A stretch of 11,578 nucleotides of DNA from Bacteroidaceae bacterium (GCA_900770705.1 CAAGLF010000017.1:1-11578), one strand, 5' to 3'; shown: positions 1 through 7,787, numbered from the stretch's first letter. Notes: generated from the letters alone by a model not told the origin. Numbers and translations are program-made.

Positions 1-68
1 GGAAAGAGCACTGTCGCTGCGAAGAGGAGAGCGGGAGCGGCGGCCGGAGGGCGACGTACGCCGCAGGG

Positions 69-1223
69 CTACTTCCAATAGTACCAGTAGTAGGAATCGC
101 CGTACTGGAAACGCAGCCTGTATGCCCCCTCCCGCCCGGCGGCAATGCGCCGGCGCAAATCGAGGAAGTCGAGGTAGTTGGCCATCACGGCGGGATCGTG
201 GTAAGCGGGAGCTGCAGCCGGATGTCGGCGCACGTTGACAATCAGTGCCTCGCGGTAGAAAAACGGCAGTACCGTGCTGTCGCTGACCACATAGAAGCGT
301 GGCAGTTCGCCTGCAAAGGCCTCAATGTTCCGGTCGAGCAGCAGTGCACACAAGTAGTAGTCCACGGCGGCCTGCGTATGGGGCCGGCGGCCGGCGGCAC
401 GGGCCAGATAGTCTACGGCAGCTTCGCCTTCCGCCCGCCTCAGGCCGATATGCGCCTCCATATCGGCCTGCCTGAGCAGCGTGCGGGCACTGTCGGCACG
501 ACGCGGCAGCAGGCACTCCGACGGAGGCAGACCGGAGACAGCCGTGTCGGCGCGACCGGCCGTCGCGCTGCAACAGTCGAGCGGAAACTTGAAGAGGTGC
601 TCTCCCAGCCCGCCGGGCAAATGCGACACGGCATAGGCTCTCTCGGCCGTCAGCAGGCAGCTCTCTCGACTGTCGCGGACAGCGGGACGGAGCACGGCCC
701 CGTAGTCGCCCCGACGGATGGCACGGGCCGTCGTCAGTTCGAGACGCAATGTCGCGTCGTGCTGTCCGAAAATGCCGAGCAGGGCGGCCAGCGCCAGAAA
801 GCAGCAGGTATGTCCGAGCAGACGCGACTTACGCCCCACCCTGTCCTCGGTGACGGAGCGTACCACCCTGCGAAGCCGGAAATACAGCACCAGCCAGCCC
901 AGGCACATCGCAGAGGCGGCAAGCAGCGCCTGCCAGCGCAGCACCGGCAGGGAGGACTGCAGGAATATCAGGGCGGCAAAGGCCGGCGTATACGTCAGCG
1001 GATAGACCACCTTCGGGAAAGGCATGTGCCGACGGCTCCACCACACGATGGCAACGGTCAGCACCACTACCGACAGCTGCAGTATGAACACGGCGAGGCC
1101 GCCGCCCATCGACCGGCGCAGCAGCAGGTCGAACAGCGGCCGCTGGTGAACCACGTAGGCCGTCACAAAGAGCACGAAAGCCGCCATTTCGAAGCGGCGG
1201 AGCAGGGAAGCGTTTTTCGACAT
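69..1223 (-). CDS. Membrane protein of unknown function, five predicted helices plus soluble C-terminal domain
   Basis: I do not recognise this 384-residue protein with certainty. The N-terminal 155 residues carry about five hydrophobic segments (roughly 11-27, 42-62, 72-92, 98-115 and 137-152) with short Arg-rich loops. Residues 156-384 are soluble, rich in Ala, Arg and Leu, and probably helical, possibly a degenerate TPR-like array (for example residues 245-305). The protein ends in an aromatic tail with YGDSYYWYYWK. From memory, this architecture resembles the Bacteroidetes DUF6057 family, but the match is unverified and the protein may be shorter than typical members. The start is ATG at 1221-1223 and the stop is TAG at 69-71. 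A Bacteroidetes-type promoter lies upstream at about 1294-1325, so the gene is probably transcribed on its own. It could be an envelope or secretion accessory protein, but nothing here shows that. Confidence 0.8.
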   Translation of the reverse strand: MSKNASLLRRFEMAAFVLFVTAYVVHQRPLFDLLLRRSMGGGLAVFILQLSVVVLTVAIVWWSRRHMPFPKVVYPLTYTPAFAALIFLQSSLPVLRWQALLAASAMCLGWLVLYFRLRRVVRSVTEDRVGRKSRLLGHTCCFLALAALLGIFGQHDATLRLELTTARAIRRGDYGAVLRPAVRDSRESCLLTAERAYAVSHLPGGLGEHLFKFPLDCCSATAGRADTAVSGLPPSECLLPRRADSARTLLRQADMEAHIGLRRAEGEAAVDYLARAAGRRPHTQAAVDYYLCALLLDRNIEAFAGELPRFYVVSDSTVLPFFYREALIVNVRRHPAAAPAYHDPAVMANYLDFLDLRRRIAAGREGAYRLRFQYGDSYYWYYWK

Positions 1224-1293
1224 TGCAGCAACAGTTTCTTCATATAGCCGCCGGAGGCCTTCCGCACGGGGCGGAGAGCGCTTCCGGCCGTTG

Positions 1294-1325
1294 CAAAATT
1301 AATGATTAGCTTCGAGCTACGGAAA
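1294..1325 (-). promoter_or_regulatory. Candidate Bacteroidetes-type promoter of the membrane protein gene
   Basis: Read on the minus strand, 1294-1301 is TAATTTTG, an exact match to the Bacteroidetes -7 consensus TAnnTTTG. A TTTC at 1322-1325, 20 bases upstream, is a near match to the -33 TTTG box. Transcription would begin a few bases below 1294, giving a leader of about 65 bases before the ATG at 1223. Confidence 0.55.
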
Positions 1326-1454
1326 CATTTCGGACAGATACCTCGGTCCCGCTGCCCTGCGAGCCACACGTATCCGTCTGCTTCTCCTCTCTATGCAGGC
1401 ATCTGCAGGCGAGGCTGCAAAGCCGGGCGGAAGTATTGCGGACTCGGGGAAATT

Positions 1455-1495
1455 TTCAAGGCCCGCAGGAAAAAATTCAAGGCCCGCAGGAAAAA
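1455..1495. repeat. Tandem direct repeat, two 20-base copies with a 21-base period
   Basis: TTCAAGGCCCGCAGGAAAAA occurs exactly at 1455-1474 and again at 1476-1495. The second copy is most of the left arm of the hairpin at 1479-1527, so the first copy is a duplicated half-arm that could pair with the same right arm. Confidence 0.9.
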
Positions 1496-1527
1496 TTTCC
1501 ACGGCGGAAATTTTTCCTGCGGGCCTT
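1479..1527 (-). terminator. Perfect 22-base-pair hairpin after the ABC permease gene
   Basis: The arms 1479-1500 and 1506-1527 are exact reverse complements around a 5-base loop (1501-1505). The hairpin starts 36 bases past the stop codon of the minus-strand permease gene, and on that strand the structure is followed by a T-rich stretch (complement of 1471-1477), as expected for an intrinsic terminator. It also belongs to the intergenic element family described in the findings. Confidence 0.75.
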
Positions 1528-1563
1528 ATCGGAAAGGGGGGGCGGCCGGAGCGTGCGGCGGAG

Positions 1564-2820
1564 CTACTCGTAACGGATGGCTTTCGCTGCCTGAATGCGG
1601 CTTATCAGGTGGCTGGGCAGCAGTAGTGCCAGCGTGGTGATGACCAAGGTGGCGACATTGACCAGCAGGAGGGGCAGCGGCGCGAAATCCACGGGCACCG
1701 TGTCGAGATAGTAGGTGGCGGGATCGAGTTGCAGTAGGTTGCACTTTTTCTGTACGAAGAGCAGCAGGAATGCCAGGGCGTTGCCGAACACCATCCCGCG
1801 CAGAATGATGAATAGCGCAAAGCAAATGAAGGTTTGCCGCAATCTGCCGTTTCCCATGCCCAAGGCTTTGAGCACGCCGATGGTATTCGTGCGCTCCAGG
1901 ATGAGGATAAGGAGTCCGCCAGCCATCGTGAAGCAGGCCACTCCGGCCATCAGCGAGAGTATCACCCAGACATTCATATTCATCACGCCCAGCCACGAGA
2001 ATATCTGGGGATAATGCTGGCGTATGGTGATGACATCGGGCGGCATGTTGCCGTTGCGCGGCTTTCCGGCGTAGCTGCTGCGGAGTCGGGCGGCCACTGC
2101 GTCGGCGTCGGCGCCCTCGCGCAGGAATATCTCGATTTCCGTGGCCTGGCTGGCGTCCCAATCGTTCAGCCGTCCCACGGTCGTGAAGTCTCCTACGGCG
2201 AAGTTCTGGTCGAACTGCTTGAGATGCGTCTCGTAGAGGGCTGCAATCTGTAGCCGGCGCGTCTTGAGGGTGTTTTCAAAGAAGTAAGCGTACACCTTGT
2301 CGCCCACTTTCAGTCCCAGCTGGTCGGCCTGGGTGCGGGAGAGCACCACCTGGTTATGCGCCGGCTCTGTGCCGAAGCGTGGCAGGCTGCCACCGACGAG
2401 GTGCCGCTTCAGGAAATCTGCGGGGTAGCCTTCGGAAATGCCTTTGAGCGTGATGGCGGTGAAGTTGTCCTCCGTTTTCAGTATTCCCATCTTCTGAGCG
2501 GTCGGTGCGGCGGCCCTGACTTCAGGCAGGCTGGCGATACTTTTCAGCAGGTCGGCGTCGGCTCCGATGGGATAGGCGTCGGGCACGCTCAGAGAGTTGG
2601 TATGCAGTATTTCCAGGTCGGAGGCGAAGCCTGTGACCTTCTGCCCGATTTCTGACTGGAAGCCACGCACTACGCTGACCGAGCAGAGCATTACTGCCAG
2701 GCCGAGGGCCACGCCTATGGTGGCTATTTTCACGGCCGGGGCCGAGGCGCGCCTCCTTTGCTCAGCGTCTGTCGGCCCGGCGGTGTAGAAACGATGTGCC
2801 AGAAAGAACGGAAGATTCAC
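1564..2820 (-). CDS. FtsX/LolC-like ABC transporter permease
   Basis: This 418-residue protein has the layout of FtsX/LolC/MacB-type permeases. There is one N-terminal helix (about 30-51), a periplasmic domain of about 230 residues, and three C-terminal helices (about 283-308, 332-356 and 379-403). The conserved cytoplasmic loop ERTNTIGVLKALGM (309-322) and the closing segment PSHLISRIQAAKAIRYE (402-418) are characteristic. Relatives act in lipoprotein release or other mechanotransmission across the inner membrane, using a separate ATPase that is not in this window. The start is taken as GTG at 2818-2820 because it yields MNLPFFLAHR, the typical N-terminus of the Bacteroidetes family; no closer ATG fits. 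It begins 12 bases after the aminotransferase stop, so the two are very likely cotranscribed. The substrate cannot be told from the sequence, and calling it LolC or LolE would be too specific. Confidence 0.9.
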   Translation of the reverse strand: MNLPFFLAHRFYTAGPTDAEQRRRASAPAVKIATIGVALGLAVMLCSVSVVRGFQSEIGQKVTGFASDLEILHTNSLSVPDAYPIGADADLLKSIASLPEVRAAAPTAQKMGILKTEDNFTAITLKGISEGYPADFLKRHLVGGSLPRFGTEPAHNQVVLSRTQADQLGLKVGDKVYAYFFENTLKTRRLQIAALYETHLKQFDQNFAVGDFTTVGRLNDWDASQATEIEIFLREGADADAVAARLRSSYAGKPRNGNMPPDVITIRQHYPQIFSWLGVMNMNVWVILSLMAGVACFTMAGGLLILILERTNTIGVLKALGMGNGRLRQTFICFALFIILRGMVFGNALAFLLLFVQKKCNLLQLDPATYYLDTVPVDFAPLPLLLVNVATLVITTLALLLPSHLISRIQAAKAIRYE

Positions 2821-2832
2821 GTGACAGCAGGA

Positions 2833-4032
2833 TTAGAGCGTCCTTCCGGGGTAAGCCTCCAGCGCTTTGCGGAGCACGGACAACGCGTCGTTGAGATCTT
2901 CTTTCTTCAGTACGTAGGCAATGCGCACCTGGTCGCGTCCGGCGCCGGGAGTGGTGTAGAATCCGGCGGCGGGGGCCATCATCACGGTGCGTCCCTCCCA
3001 CTGGAAGTCGGTGAGACACCAGGCGCAGAATTTCTCGGCGTCGTCGACGGGCAGTTTTGCTACGGTGTAGAACGCTCCCATGGGGATGGGCGAATAGCAG
3101 CCGGGTATCCTGTTGAGCCCGTCGATGAGGCATTTTCTTCTTTCCACGTACTCGTCGTAGACTTCGCGGCTGTATGTGTCTGGCTCGTCGAGGGAGGCTT
3201 CCGCCACGAGCTGTCCGATGAGCGGGGGGCTGAGACGCGCCTGACAGAACTTCATCACGGCGTCGCGCACGGCCTTGTTCTTCGTGATGAGGGCGCCAAT
3301 GCGTATGCCGCATTCGCTGTAGCGCTTCGAGACGCTGTCGATGAGCACCACGTTGTCCTCGACGCCTTCCAAATGACAGGCGGAGATGTAAGGGGAGCCG
3401 GTGTAGATGAACTCGCGGTAGACTTCGTCGCTGAAGAGGTAGAGGTCGTACTTCCTGACGAGGTCGCGTATCTGATTCATCTCGCGGCGCGTGTACAGAT
3501 ATCCGGTGGGGTTGTTCGGGTTGCAGATCAAGATGGCTCTGGTACGCTCGTTGATGAGCTCTTCGAACTTCTCGACTTTCGGGAGGCTGAATCCCTCTTC
3601 AATGGTGGTGGCGATGGTGCGTATCCGGGCTCCGGCGGAGATGGCGAAGGCCATATAGTTGGCATAGGCAGGCTCGGGCACGATGATTTCGTCGCCGGGG
3701 TTCAGACAGGAGAGGAAGGCAAAGAGCACGGCTTCGCTTCCGCCGGCCGTGATGATGATGTCGTCGGGCGAAAGGCGGATGTCGTATTTCTCGTAATAGC
3801 GGGTGAGCTTTTCCCGATAGCTTCTGAATCCCTGCGAGGGGCTGTATTCGAGCACGGTGCGGTCGATGTTCCGCAAGGCGTTGAGTCCGGCTTCGGGAGT
3901 GGGCAGGTCGGGCTGCCCGATGTTGAGATGGTAGACGTGGACGCCACGTTCCTTGGCAGCCACAGCCAAGGGAGCCAGTTTCCGTATGGGCGACTGTGGC
4001 ATTTCTATGGCTCGTTCGGAGATGTGGGGCAT
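2833..4032 (-). CDS. PLP-dependent class I/II aminotransferase
   Basis: A 399-residue fold-type I aminotransferase of the AspC-like superfamily, a normal length. Visible landmarks are NIGQPD (37-42), the glycine-rich AGGSEA (96-101) that grips the PLP phosphate, NPNNPTG (171-177) with the ring-contacting Asn174, SDEVY (201-205) with Asp202 and Tyr205, and SVSKRYSECGIRIG (233-246) with the Schiff-base Lys236. Arg370 in VRIAY is the expected substrate carboxylate ligand. It should move an amino group between an amino acid and a 2-oxo acid in the cytoplasm. Substrate (aspartate, alanine, aromatic or other) cannot be read from these motifs. The start is ATG at 4030-4032. The ABC permease follows after 12 bases. 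The only promoter seen lies near 4226-4256, giving a long leader of about 185 bases that contains one copy of the intergenic element. Confidence 0.95.
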   Translation of the reverse strand: MPHISERAIEMPQSPIRKLAPLAVAAKERGVHVYHLNIGQPDLPTPEAGLNALRNIDRTVLEYSPSQGFRSYREKLTRYYEKYDIRLSPDDIIITAGGSEAVLFAFLSCLNPGDEIIVPEPAYANYMAFAISAGARIRTIATTIEEGFSLPKVEKFEELINERTRAILICNPNNPTGYLYTRREMNQIRDLVRKYDLYLFSDEVYREFIYTGSPYISACHLEGVEDNVVLIDSVSKRYSECGIRIGALITKNKAVRDAVMKFCQARLSPPLIGQLVAEASLDEPDTYSREVYDEYVERRKCLIDGLNRIPGCYSPIPMGAFYTVAKLPVDDAEKFCAWCLTDFQWEGRTVMMAPAAGFYTTPGAGRDQVRIAYVLKKEDLNDALSVLRKALEAYPGRTL

Positions 4033-4094
4033 AGCTGGTTTATAATATGAGGCGGAAGAGGATTTCCAACCTCGGCGTTAGGCGAAATTACAAG

Positions 4095-4118
4095 GGCGGA
4101 AAATTTTTTTTCTGCGGC
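4095..4118. repeat. Intergenic palindrome-like element, copy B (aminotransferase leader)
   Basis: GGCGGAAAA, then eight T, then CTGCGGC. The segments 4096-4103 and 4108-4115 pair over 8 positions with one non-Watson-Crick pair around a TTTT loop. Its right part shares the exact 15 bases TTTTCTGCGGCGGTA (4108-4122) with the hairpin after gdhA (9501-9515). Confidence 0.5.
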
Positions 4119-4225
4119 GGTAGAAAAGAGTTTCACGGCAGTTCTTCCGGCTTTCTCCGCAAGGCGGGCTTCCGGGCTGCGGCATCAGGCATCCGTTCCG
4201 GCTTTTCCGACCTGTTTTCGGCGGA

Positions 4226-4256
4226 CAAATTTACTACTTCCCACTGAATAACGAAA
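4226..4256 (-). promoter_or_regulatory. Candidate promoter of the aminotransferase-permease unit
   Basis: On the minus strand 4226-4233 reads TAAATTTG, an exact match to the Bacteroidetes -7 consensus TAnnTTTG. A TTTC at 4253-4256 lies 19 bases upstream as a near-match -33 box. It is divergent from the fbp promoter, with about 20 bases between the two -33 boxes, so a single regulator could affect both. Confidence 0.5.
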
Positions 4257-4275
4257 GGAAAAAACGGCTTTTCAC

Positions 4276-4306
4276 TTTGCCGTGCCCCGATTTTGTCCTA
4301 TTTTTG
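4276..4306 (+). promoter_or_regulatory. Bacteroidetes-type promoter of fbp
   Basis: TTTG at 4276-4279 and TATTTTTG at 4299-4306 match the -33 and -7 consensus boxes with a 19-base spacer, the best promoter match in the window. Transcription starting near 4313 leaves a leader of about 20 bases before the ATG at 4335. This rules against a longer reading frame starting at TTG 4293, which lies inside the promoter. Confidence 0.7.
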
Positions 4307-4334
4307 CGGCTATCAATCTTTCTATTTAGAACTT

Positions 4335-6323
4335 ATGCCTTACAACACGTCTATGAAGAACGTCCGCGACGACTTGCGCTATCTCAAGTTGCTCGCCAGG
4401 AATTTCCCTACCATATCCAGTGTAACGACGGAAATCATCAATCTGGAGGCGATTCTCCACCTTCCGAAAGCGACGGAGCACTTTCTGGCCGACTTGCACG
4501 GCGAGAACGAGGCCTTCCAGCACGTGCTGCGCAACGCCTCGGGCAACATCAAGCGCAAGGTGCTTGAGATTTTCGGCAACACCCTGCGCGAGCAGGAGTT
4601 GCGCGACCTCTGCACGCTTATCTACTATCCCGAGCAGAAGCTGGAGCTCGTGCGGCAGAACGACCGCAACCTGAACGACTACTATCAGACCACGCTGAAC
4701 CAGCTGATACTCGTCTGCCGCTCCGTCAGCAGCAAGTACACGCGCTCCAAGGTGAGGAAAAGCCTGCCGGAGGAGTTTGCGTACATCATCGAGGAACTTC
4801 TGCACGAGAGCAACGACGACCACAACAAGCAGGCGTACTTCAACGTCATCATACAGACCATCATCGGCACCAAACGGGCGGACCAGTTCATCCTGGCGCT
4901 CTGCTACCTGATACAGCGGCTGGCCATCGACCAGTTGCATATACTGGGCGACATCTTCGACCGCGGCCCCGGTGCCCACCACATCCTCGACACGCTCTGC
5001 GACTACCACCATCTCGACATCGAATGGGGCAACCACGACATTCTCTGGATGGGAGCCGCGGCCGGAAATGCGGCCTGCATAGCCTCCGTGCTGCGCCTGT
5101 CGCTCCGGTATGCCAACACGCAGACACTGGAAGAGGGATACGGCATCAATATGGTGCCGCTCGCCACCTTTGCGATGGAGACGTACGCCGACGATCCCTG
5201 CGAGCTGTTCCGCCCGCACCTCGACGAGAGCGACAGCGAGCGCCCCGACCACAAGACGGTGCGCCTCATCGCACAGATGCACAAGGCCGTGGCCGTACTG
5301 CAATTCAAGCTCGAAGGCCAGCTGTACGAAAAGCACCCGGAGTGGGCCATGGAACAGCGCCGCCTGCTCCACCGCATCGATTTCGGGCAGGGCACCATCG
5401 ATTTGGAGGGCACCACGTACCCCTTGCAGGATACTCGCTTCCCGACCATCGACCCAAAGAATCCCTACGAACTGACGCCGGAGGAGAAAGCCCTGACAGA
5501 GCGCCTCGTACATTCCTTCCAGATTTCCGACCGGCTGCACCGCCACCTCGAATGCCTGCTTTCCCGCGGCAGTATGTACGGCATATTCAACGCCAACCTG
5601 CTCTTCCACGCCTCTATCCCCCTGACAGAAGACGGCAACCTGCGGGAAGTGTCCATCCAGGGCGTGAAATGCAAGGGCAAGGAGCTGATGCAGAAAACGG
5701 AGCAGGTGGTACGCACAGCTTTCGACGAGGCAGCCGACGCCGACGAGCGCCAGGCGGCCCGCGACTACTTCTGGTATCTGTGGTGCGGGCCCGACTCGCC
5801 GCTCTTCGACAAGAGCAAGATGGCGACTTTCGAACGTTATTTCATCGCCGACAAGGCTACGCACGCCGAGGAGAAAGGTTGGTACTACCGCCTGCGCGAC
5901 AATGCCGAGGTGTGCGACCGCATTCTCGACGAGTTCGGCGTGAGCGGCGCCCACCGGCACATCATCAACGGACACGTACCCGTGCGCGTGGCCGGCGGCG
6001 AAAGTCCCATCAAGGCCAACGGCCGGCTGATGGTCATCGACGGCGGTTTCGCCAAGGCCTACCACAGCAAGACGGGCATTGCCGGCTATACACTGGTCTA
6101 CCACAGCCGGGGCTTCCAGCTGGTGCAGCACGCGCCGTTCACCTCGACCGAAGAAGCCATCCGCACCGGCGACGACATCAAGTCCACCACGCAGATCGTC
6201 GAACTGATGGGACGCCGCATTATGGTATCCGACACCGACAAGGGCGCCGAACTGCGCGAACAGGTGTCCGACCTTGAGAAGCTGCTCAAAGCCTACCGCA
6301 AGGGAATGATCAAGGAAGGCTGA
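4335..6323 (+). CDS. fbp: Class III fructose-1,6-bisphosphatase
   Basis: A 662-residue protein of the large FBPase class III found in Bacteroidetes and Firmicutes. It hydrolyses fructose 1,6-bisphosphate to fructose 6-phosphate in gluconeogenesis, in the cytoplasm. The calcineurin-like metallophosphoesterase motifs are all present: DLHGE (53-57), GDIFDRG (205-211), GNHD (232-235), NGHVPV (545-550) and IDGGFAKAYH (568-577). A long helical insertion separates the GNHD part from the C-terminal part, as is usual for this class. The reading frame stays open back to a TTG at 4293, but that codon overlaps the -7 box, so ATG 4335 is preferred; ATG 4353 is a less likely alternative. Length matches relatives (about 640-670). 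No clear intrinsic terminator follows, so some readthrough into sdaA is possible. Relatives are metal (Mn) dependent. Confidence 0.96.
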   Translation: MPYNTSMKNVRDDLRYLKLLARNFPTISSVTTEIINLEAILHLPKATEHFLADLHGENEAFQHVLRNASGNIKRKVLEIFGNTLREQELRDLCTLIYYPEQKLELVRQNDRNLNDYYQTTLNQLILVCRSVSSKYTRSKVRKSLPEEFAYIIEELLHESNDDHNKQAYFNVIIQTIIGTKRADQFILALCYLIQRLAIDQLHILGDIFDRGPGAHHILDTLCDYHHLDIEWGNHDILWMGAAAGNAACIASVLRLSLRYANTQTLEEGYGINMVPLATFAMETYADDPCELFRPHLDESDSERPDHKTVRLIAQMHKAVAVLQFKLEGQLYEKHPEWAMEQRRLLHRIDFGQGTIDLEGTTYPLQDTRFPTIDPKNPYELTPEEKALTERLVHSFQISDRLHRHLECLLSRGSMYGIFNANLLFHASIPLTEDGNLREVSIQGVKCKGKELMQKTEQVVRTAFDEAADADERQAARDYFWYLWCGPDSPLFDKSKMATFERYFIADKATHAEEKGWYYRLRDNAEVCDRILDEFGVSGAHRHIINGHVPVRVAGGESPIKANGRLMVIDGGFAKAYHSKTGIAGYTLVYHSRGFQLVQHAPFTSTEEAIRTGDDIKSTTQIVELMGRRIMVSDTDKGAELREQVSDLEKLLKAYRKGMIKEG

Positions 6324-6402
6324 GAAAGAACGTCCGCCGCCCCGCACGAATTACGCACGGCCCCCGACGCGCTCCCCAATCGCAGCGACAGAAGAAACTT
6401 TC

Positions 6403-6449
6403 GCGGCGGAAATCCGGATTTTCGCGGCAGGAGTCTATCTTGATGCCGC
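6403..6449. repeat. Intergenic palindrome-like element, copy C (between fbp and sdaA)
   Basis: The core 6405-6428 is GGCGGAAAT, CCGG, ATTTTCGCGGC. It is centred on the perfect 12-base palindrome AAATCCGGATTT (6410-6421), and pairing extends outwards to 6403/6428 with one G-T and one G-G position. An alternative 6-base stem pairs GCGGCA (6424-6429) with TGCCGC (6444-6449). It lies in the 243-base gap between fbp and sdaA, where I find no convincing promoter. The closest sequence is TATCTTG at 6436-6442, which lacks a suitable -33 box. Confidence 0.5.
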
Positions 6450-6566
6450 AGAAGTGCCACCCCGCTACGCAGCTGAACCGCCTCCCGTCCCGAAACTTCG
6501 AGAAAAGAATACATAAAGAATTACAACACGCAGAATACCAACCATATTCCACCAAATAAAAAGAGA

Positions 6567-7787
6567 ATGAAAAGCCTGAAAGAACTCTTCCGTATCGGCT
6601 CCGGCCCTTCCAGCAGCCACACGATGGGCCCGCGTATGGCCGCCGAGAGATACTTGTCGCGCCACAGCGAAGCCCACCGCTTCCGCGTGACGCTCTACGG
6701 CTCGCTGGCCGCCACCGGCAAGGGGCACCTCACCGACTGGGCTATCCAGCAGGTGCTCGGAGAGGAGCGCTGCGAAATCGTATGGCAGCCCGAAATCGTG
6801 CTTCCCTTCCACCCCAATGGGATGAAATTCGAATGTATGCTCCCCGACGGGCACGCCTACGACGAGTGGGTGGTCTACAGTGTGGGCGGCGGCGCCCTGG
6901 CGGAAGAGGGCGACAACACGCTGGAGACTCCCGACGTATATGAGCTGAACCACCTGCTCGACATCAAGAAGTGGTGCGAAGAAAGGGGGCACTCCTACTG
7001 GGAATACGTGGCACACTGCGAAGAGTCGGACATCTGGGACTACCTCGAGGTGGTATGGCAGACGATGAAGGAATCCATAGAGCGCGGACTGGAACACGAG
7101 GGCGTGCTGCCCGGCAGCCTCCACCTGCGCCGCAAGGCTCCCACCTACTTCATCAAGGCGATGGGCTACGGCAGCAATCTGCAGACCCGCGGCCTCGTGT
7201 TCGCCTACGCCCTCGCCGTGACGGAGGAAAACGCCTCGGGCGGAAAAATCGTCACCGCCCCGACCTGCGGCAGCTGCGGCGTGGTTCCCGCCGTGCTCTA
7301 CCACATAGCCAAGAGCCGCAAGTTTTCGGACAAGCGCGTACTTCACGCACTCGCCACGGCCGGCCTGGTGGGCAACATCGCCAAAAGCCTCGCCTCCATA
7401 TCGGGTGCAGAAGCCGGATGTCAGGCCGAAGTGGGCGTAGCCTGCGCAATGGCTGCCGCTGCGGCCAACTACTGCTTCGGAGGGTCGCTGGCCGCCACGG
7501 AATATGCGGCGGAAATGGGACTGGAACACCACTTCGGTATGACCTGCGACCCGATATGCGGACTTGTGCAGATACCCTGTATCGAGCGCAACGCCCACGC
7601 GGCCGGCAGAGCCCTCGATGCAAACATCTACGCCACCTTTGCAGAAGGCATTCACCGCATTTCCTACGACCAGGCCGTACTTGTGATGAAAAAGACCGGA
7701 CACGACCTGCCCTCCCTCTACCGTGAGACGTCCGAAGGCGGACTGGCGGCAGAGTTTGAAAACGGAGCGAAGCCCCTGCCCCGCTGA
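6567..7787 (+). CDS. sdaA: L-serine ammonia-lyase (L-serine dehydratase), iron-sulfur type
   Basis: A 406-residue single-chain, [4Fe-4S]-dependent serine dehydratase that converts L-serine to pyruvate and ammonia in the cytoplasm. The N-terminal signature GPSSSHTMGP (13-22) and the motifs GAEAGCQAEVGVACAMAAA (280-298) and TCDPICGLVQIPCIERN (326-342) define the family. By comparison with characterised bacterial enzymes, Cys285, Cys327 and Cys338 should hold the cluster. Additional cysteines at 234 and 237 (APTCGSCG) and 331 are typical, to my memory, of Bacteroidales versions. It is shorter than E. coli SdaA (454 residues) but has both the N-terminal beta domain and the catalytic alpha domain in one chain. 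The start is ATG 6567, preceded by an A-rich stretch rather than a strong Shine-Dalgarno site. A terminator follows at 7816-7864. The enzyme should be oxygen sensitive, in keeping with an anaerobe. Confidence 0.96.
   Translation: MKSLKELFRIGSGPSSSHTMGPRMAAERYLSRHSEAHRFRVTLYGSLAATGKGHLTDWAIQQVLGEERCEIVWQPEIVLPFHPNGMKFECMLPDGHAYDEWVVYSVGGGALAEEGDNTLETPDVYELNHLLDIKKWCEERGHSYWEYVAHCEESDIWDYLEVVWQTMKESIERGLEHEGVLPGSLHLRRKAPTYFIKAMGYGSNLQTRGLVFAYALAVTEENASGGKIVTAPTCGSCGVVPAVLYHIAKSRKFSDKRVLHALATAGLVGNIAKSLASISGAEAGCQAEVGVACAMAAAAANYCFGGSLAATEYAAEMGLEHHFGMTCDPICGLVQIPCIERNAHAAGRALDANIYATFAEGIHRISYDQAVLVMKKTGHDLPSLYRETSEGGLAAEFENGAKPLPR

Larger units (their letters stand above)
1224..1563. other. Intergenic region, 340 bases
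   Basis: No gene is supported here. The left part (1224-1325) holds the leader and promoter of the minus-strand membrane protein gene. The right part (1451-1527) holds the tandem repeat and strong hairpin that probably end transcription of the ABC permease gene. I see nothing definable in 1326-1450. Confidence 0.7.
4033..4334. other. Divergent intergenic region between the aminotransferase gene and fbp, 302 bases
   Basis: The region holds two back-to-back candidate promoters on the fbp side (4226-4256 for minus, 4276-4306 for plus). The remaining part, 4033-4220, would be the long 5' leader of the aminotransferase transcript, with a palindrome-like element at 4095-4118. No coding gene is supported. 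Confidence 0.65.

Noticed and set aside
1..68. Possible start of a further minus-strand gene after the stop at 69, with a hydrophobic-looking translation (PALLFAATVLF)
   Set aside because: No ATG is present, and the only GTG (9-11) is too close to the window edge to judge.
1163..1243. Short minus-strand frame starting MKKLLLQCRK that overlaps the start of the membrane protein gene
   Set aside because: Only 26 residues, in another frame across the real start codon, with no supporting signal. It could be an upstream open frame, but nothing shows translation.
1455..1527. Tandem repeats as a CRISPR array
   Set aside because: Only two direct copies with a 1-base gap, no spacers and no cas genes; they form part of a hairpin.
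4293..4334. Longer fbp start at TTG 4293
   Set aside because: The codon overlaps the -7 box TATTTTTG (4299-4306), so it would lie upstream of the transcript start; the extra 14 residues do not resemble the family.
4326..6347. A 673-codon open frame antisense to fbp; similar long antisense frames over the aminotransferase (2758-4050), sdaA (6465-7703), the methyltransferase/exonuclease pair (9685-11145) and the first gene (198-1247)
   Set aside because: They lie opposite genes with clear family motifs, show no domains of their own, and follow from GC-rich codon use that avoids the codons giving antisense stops.
6436..6442. TATCTTG as an sdaA promoter
   Set aside because: It lacks one base of the TAnnTTTG consensus and has no -33 box at a normal distance.
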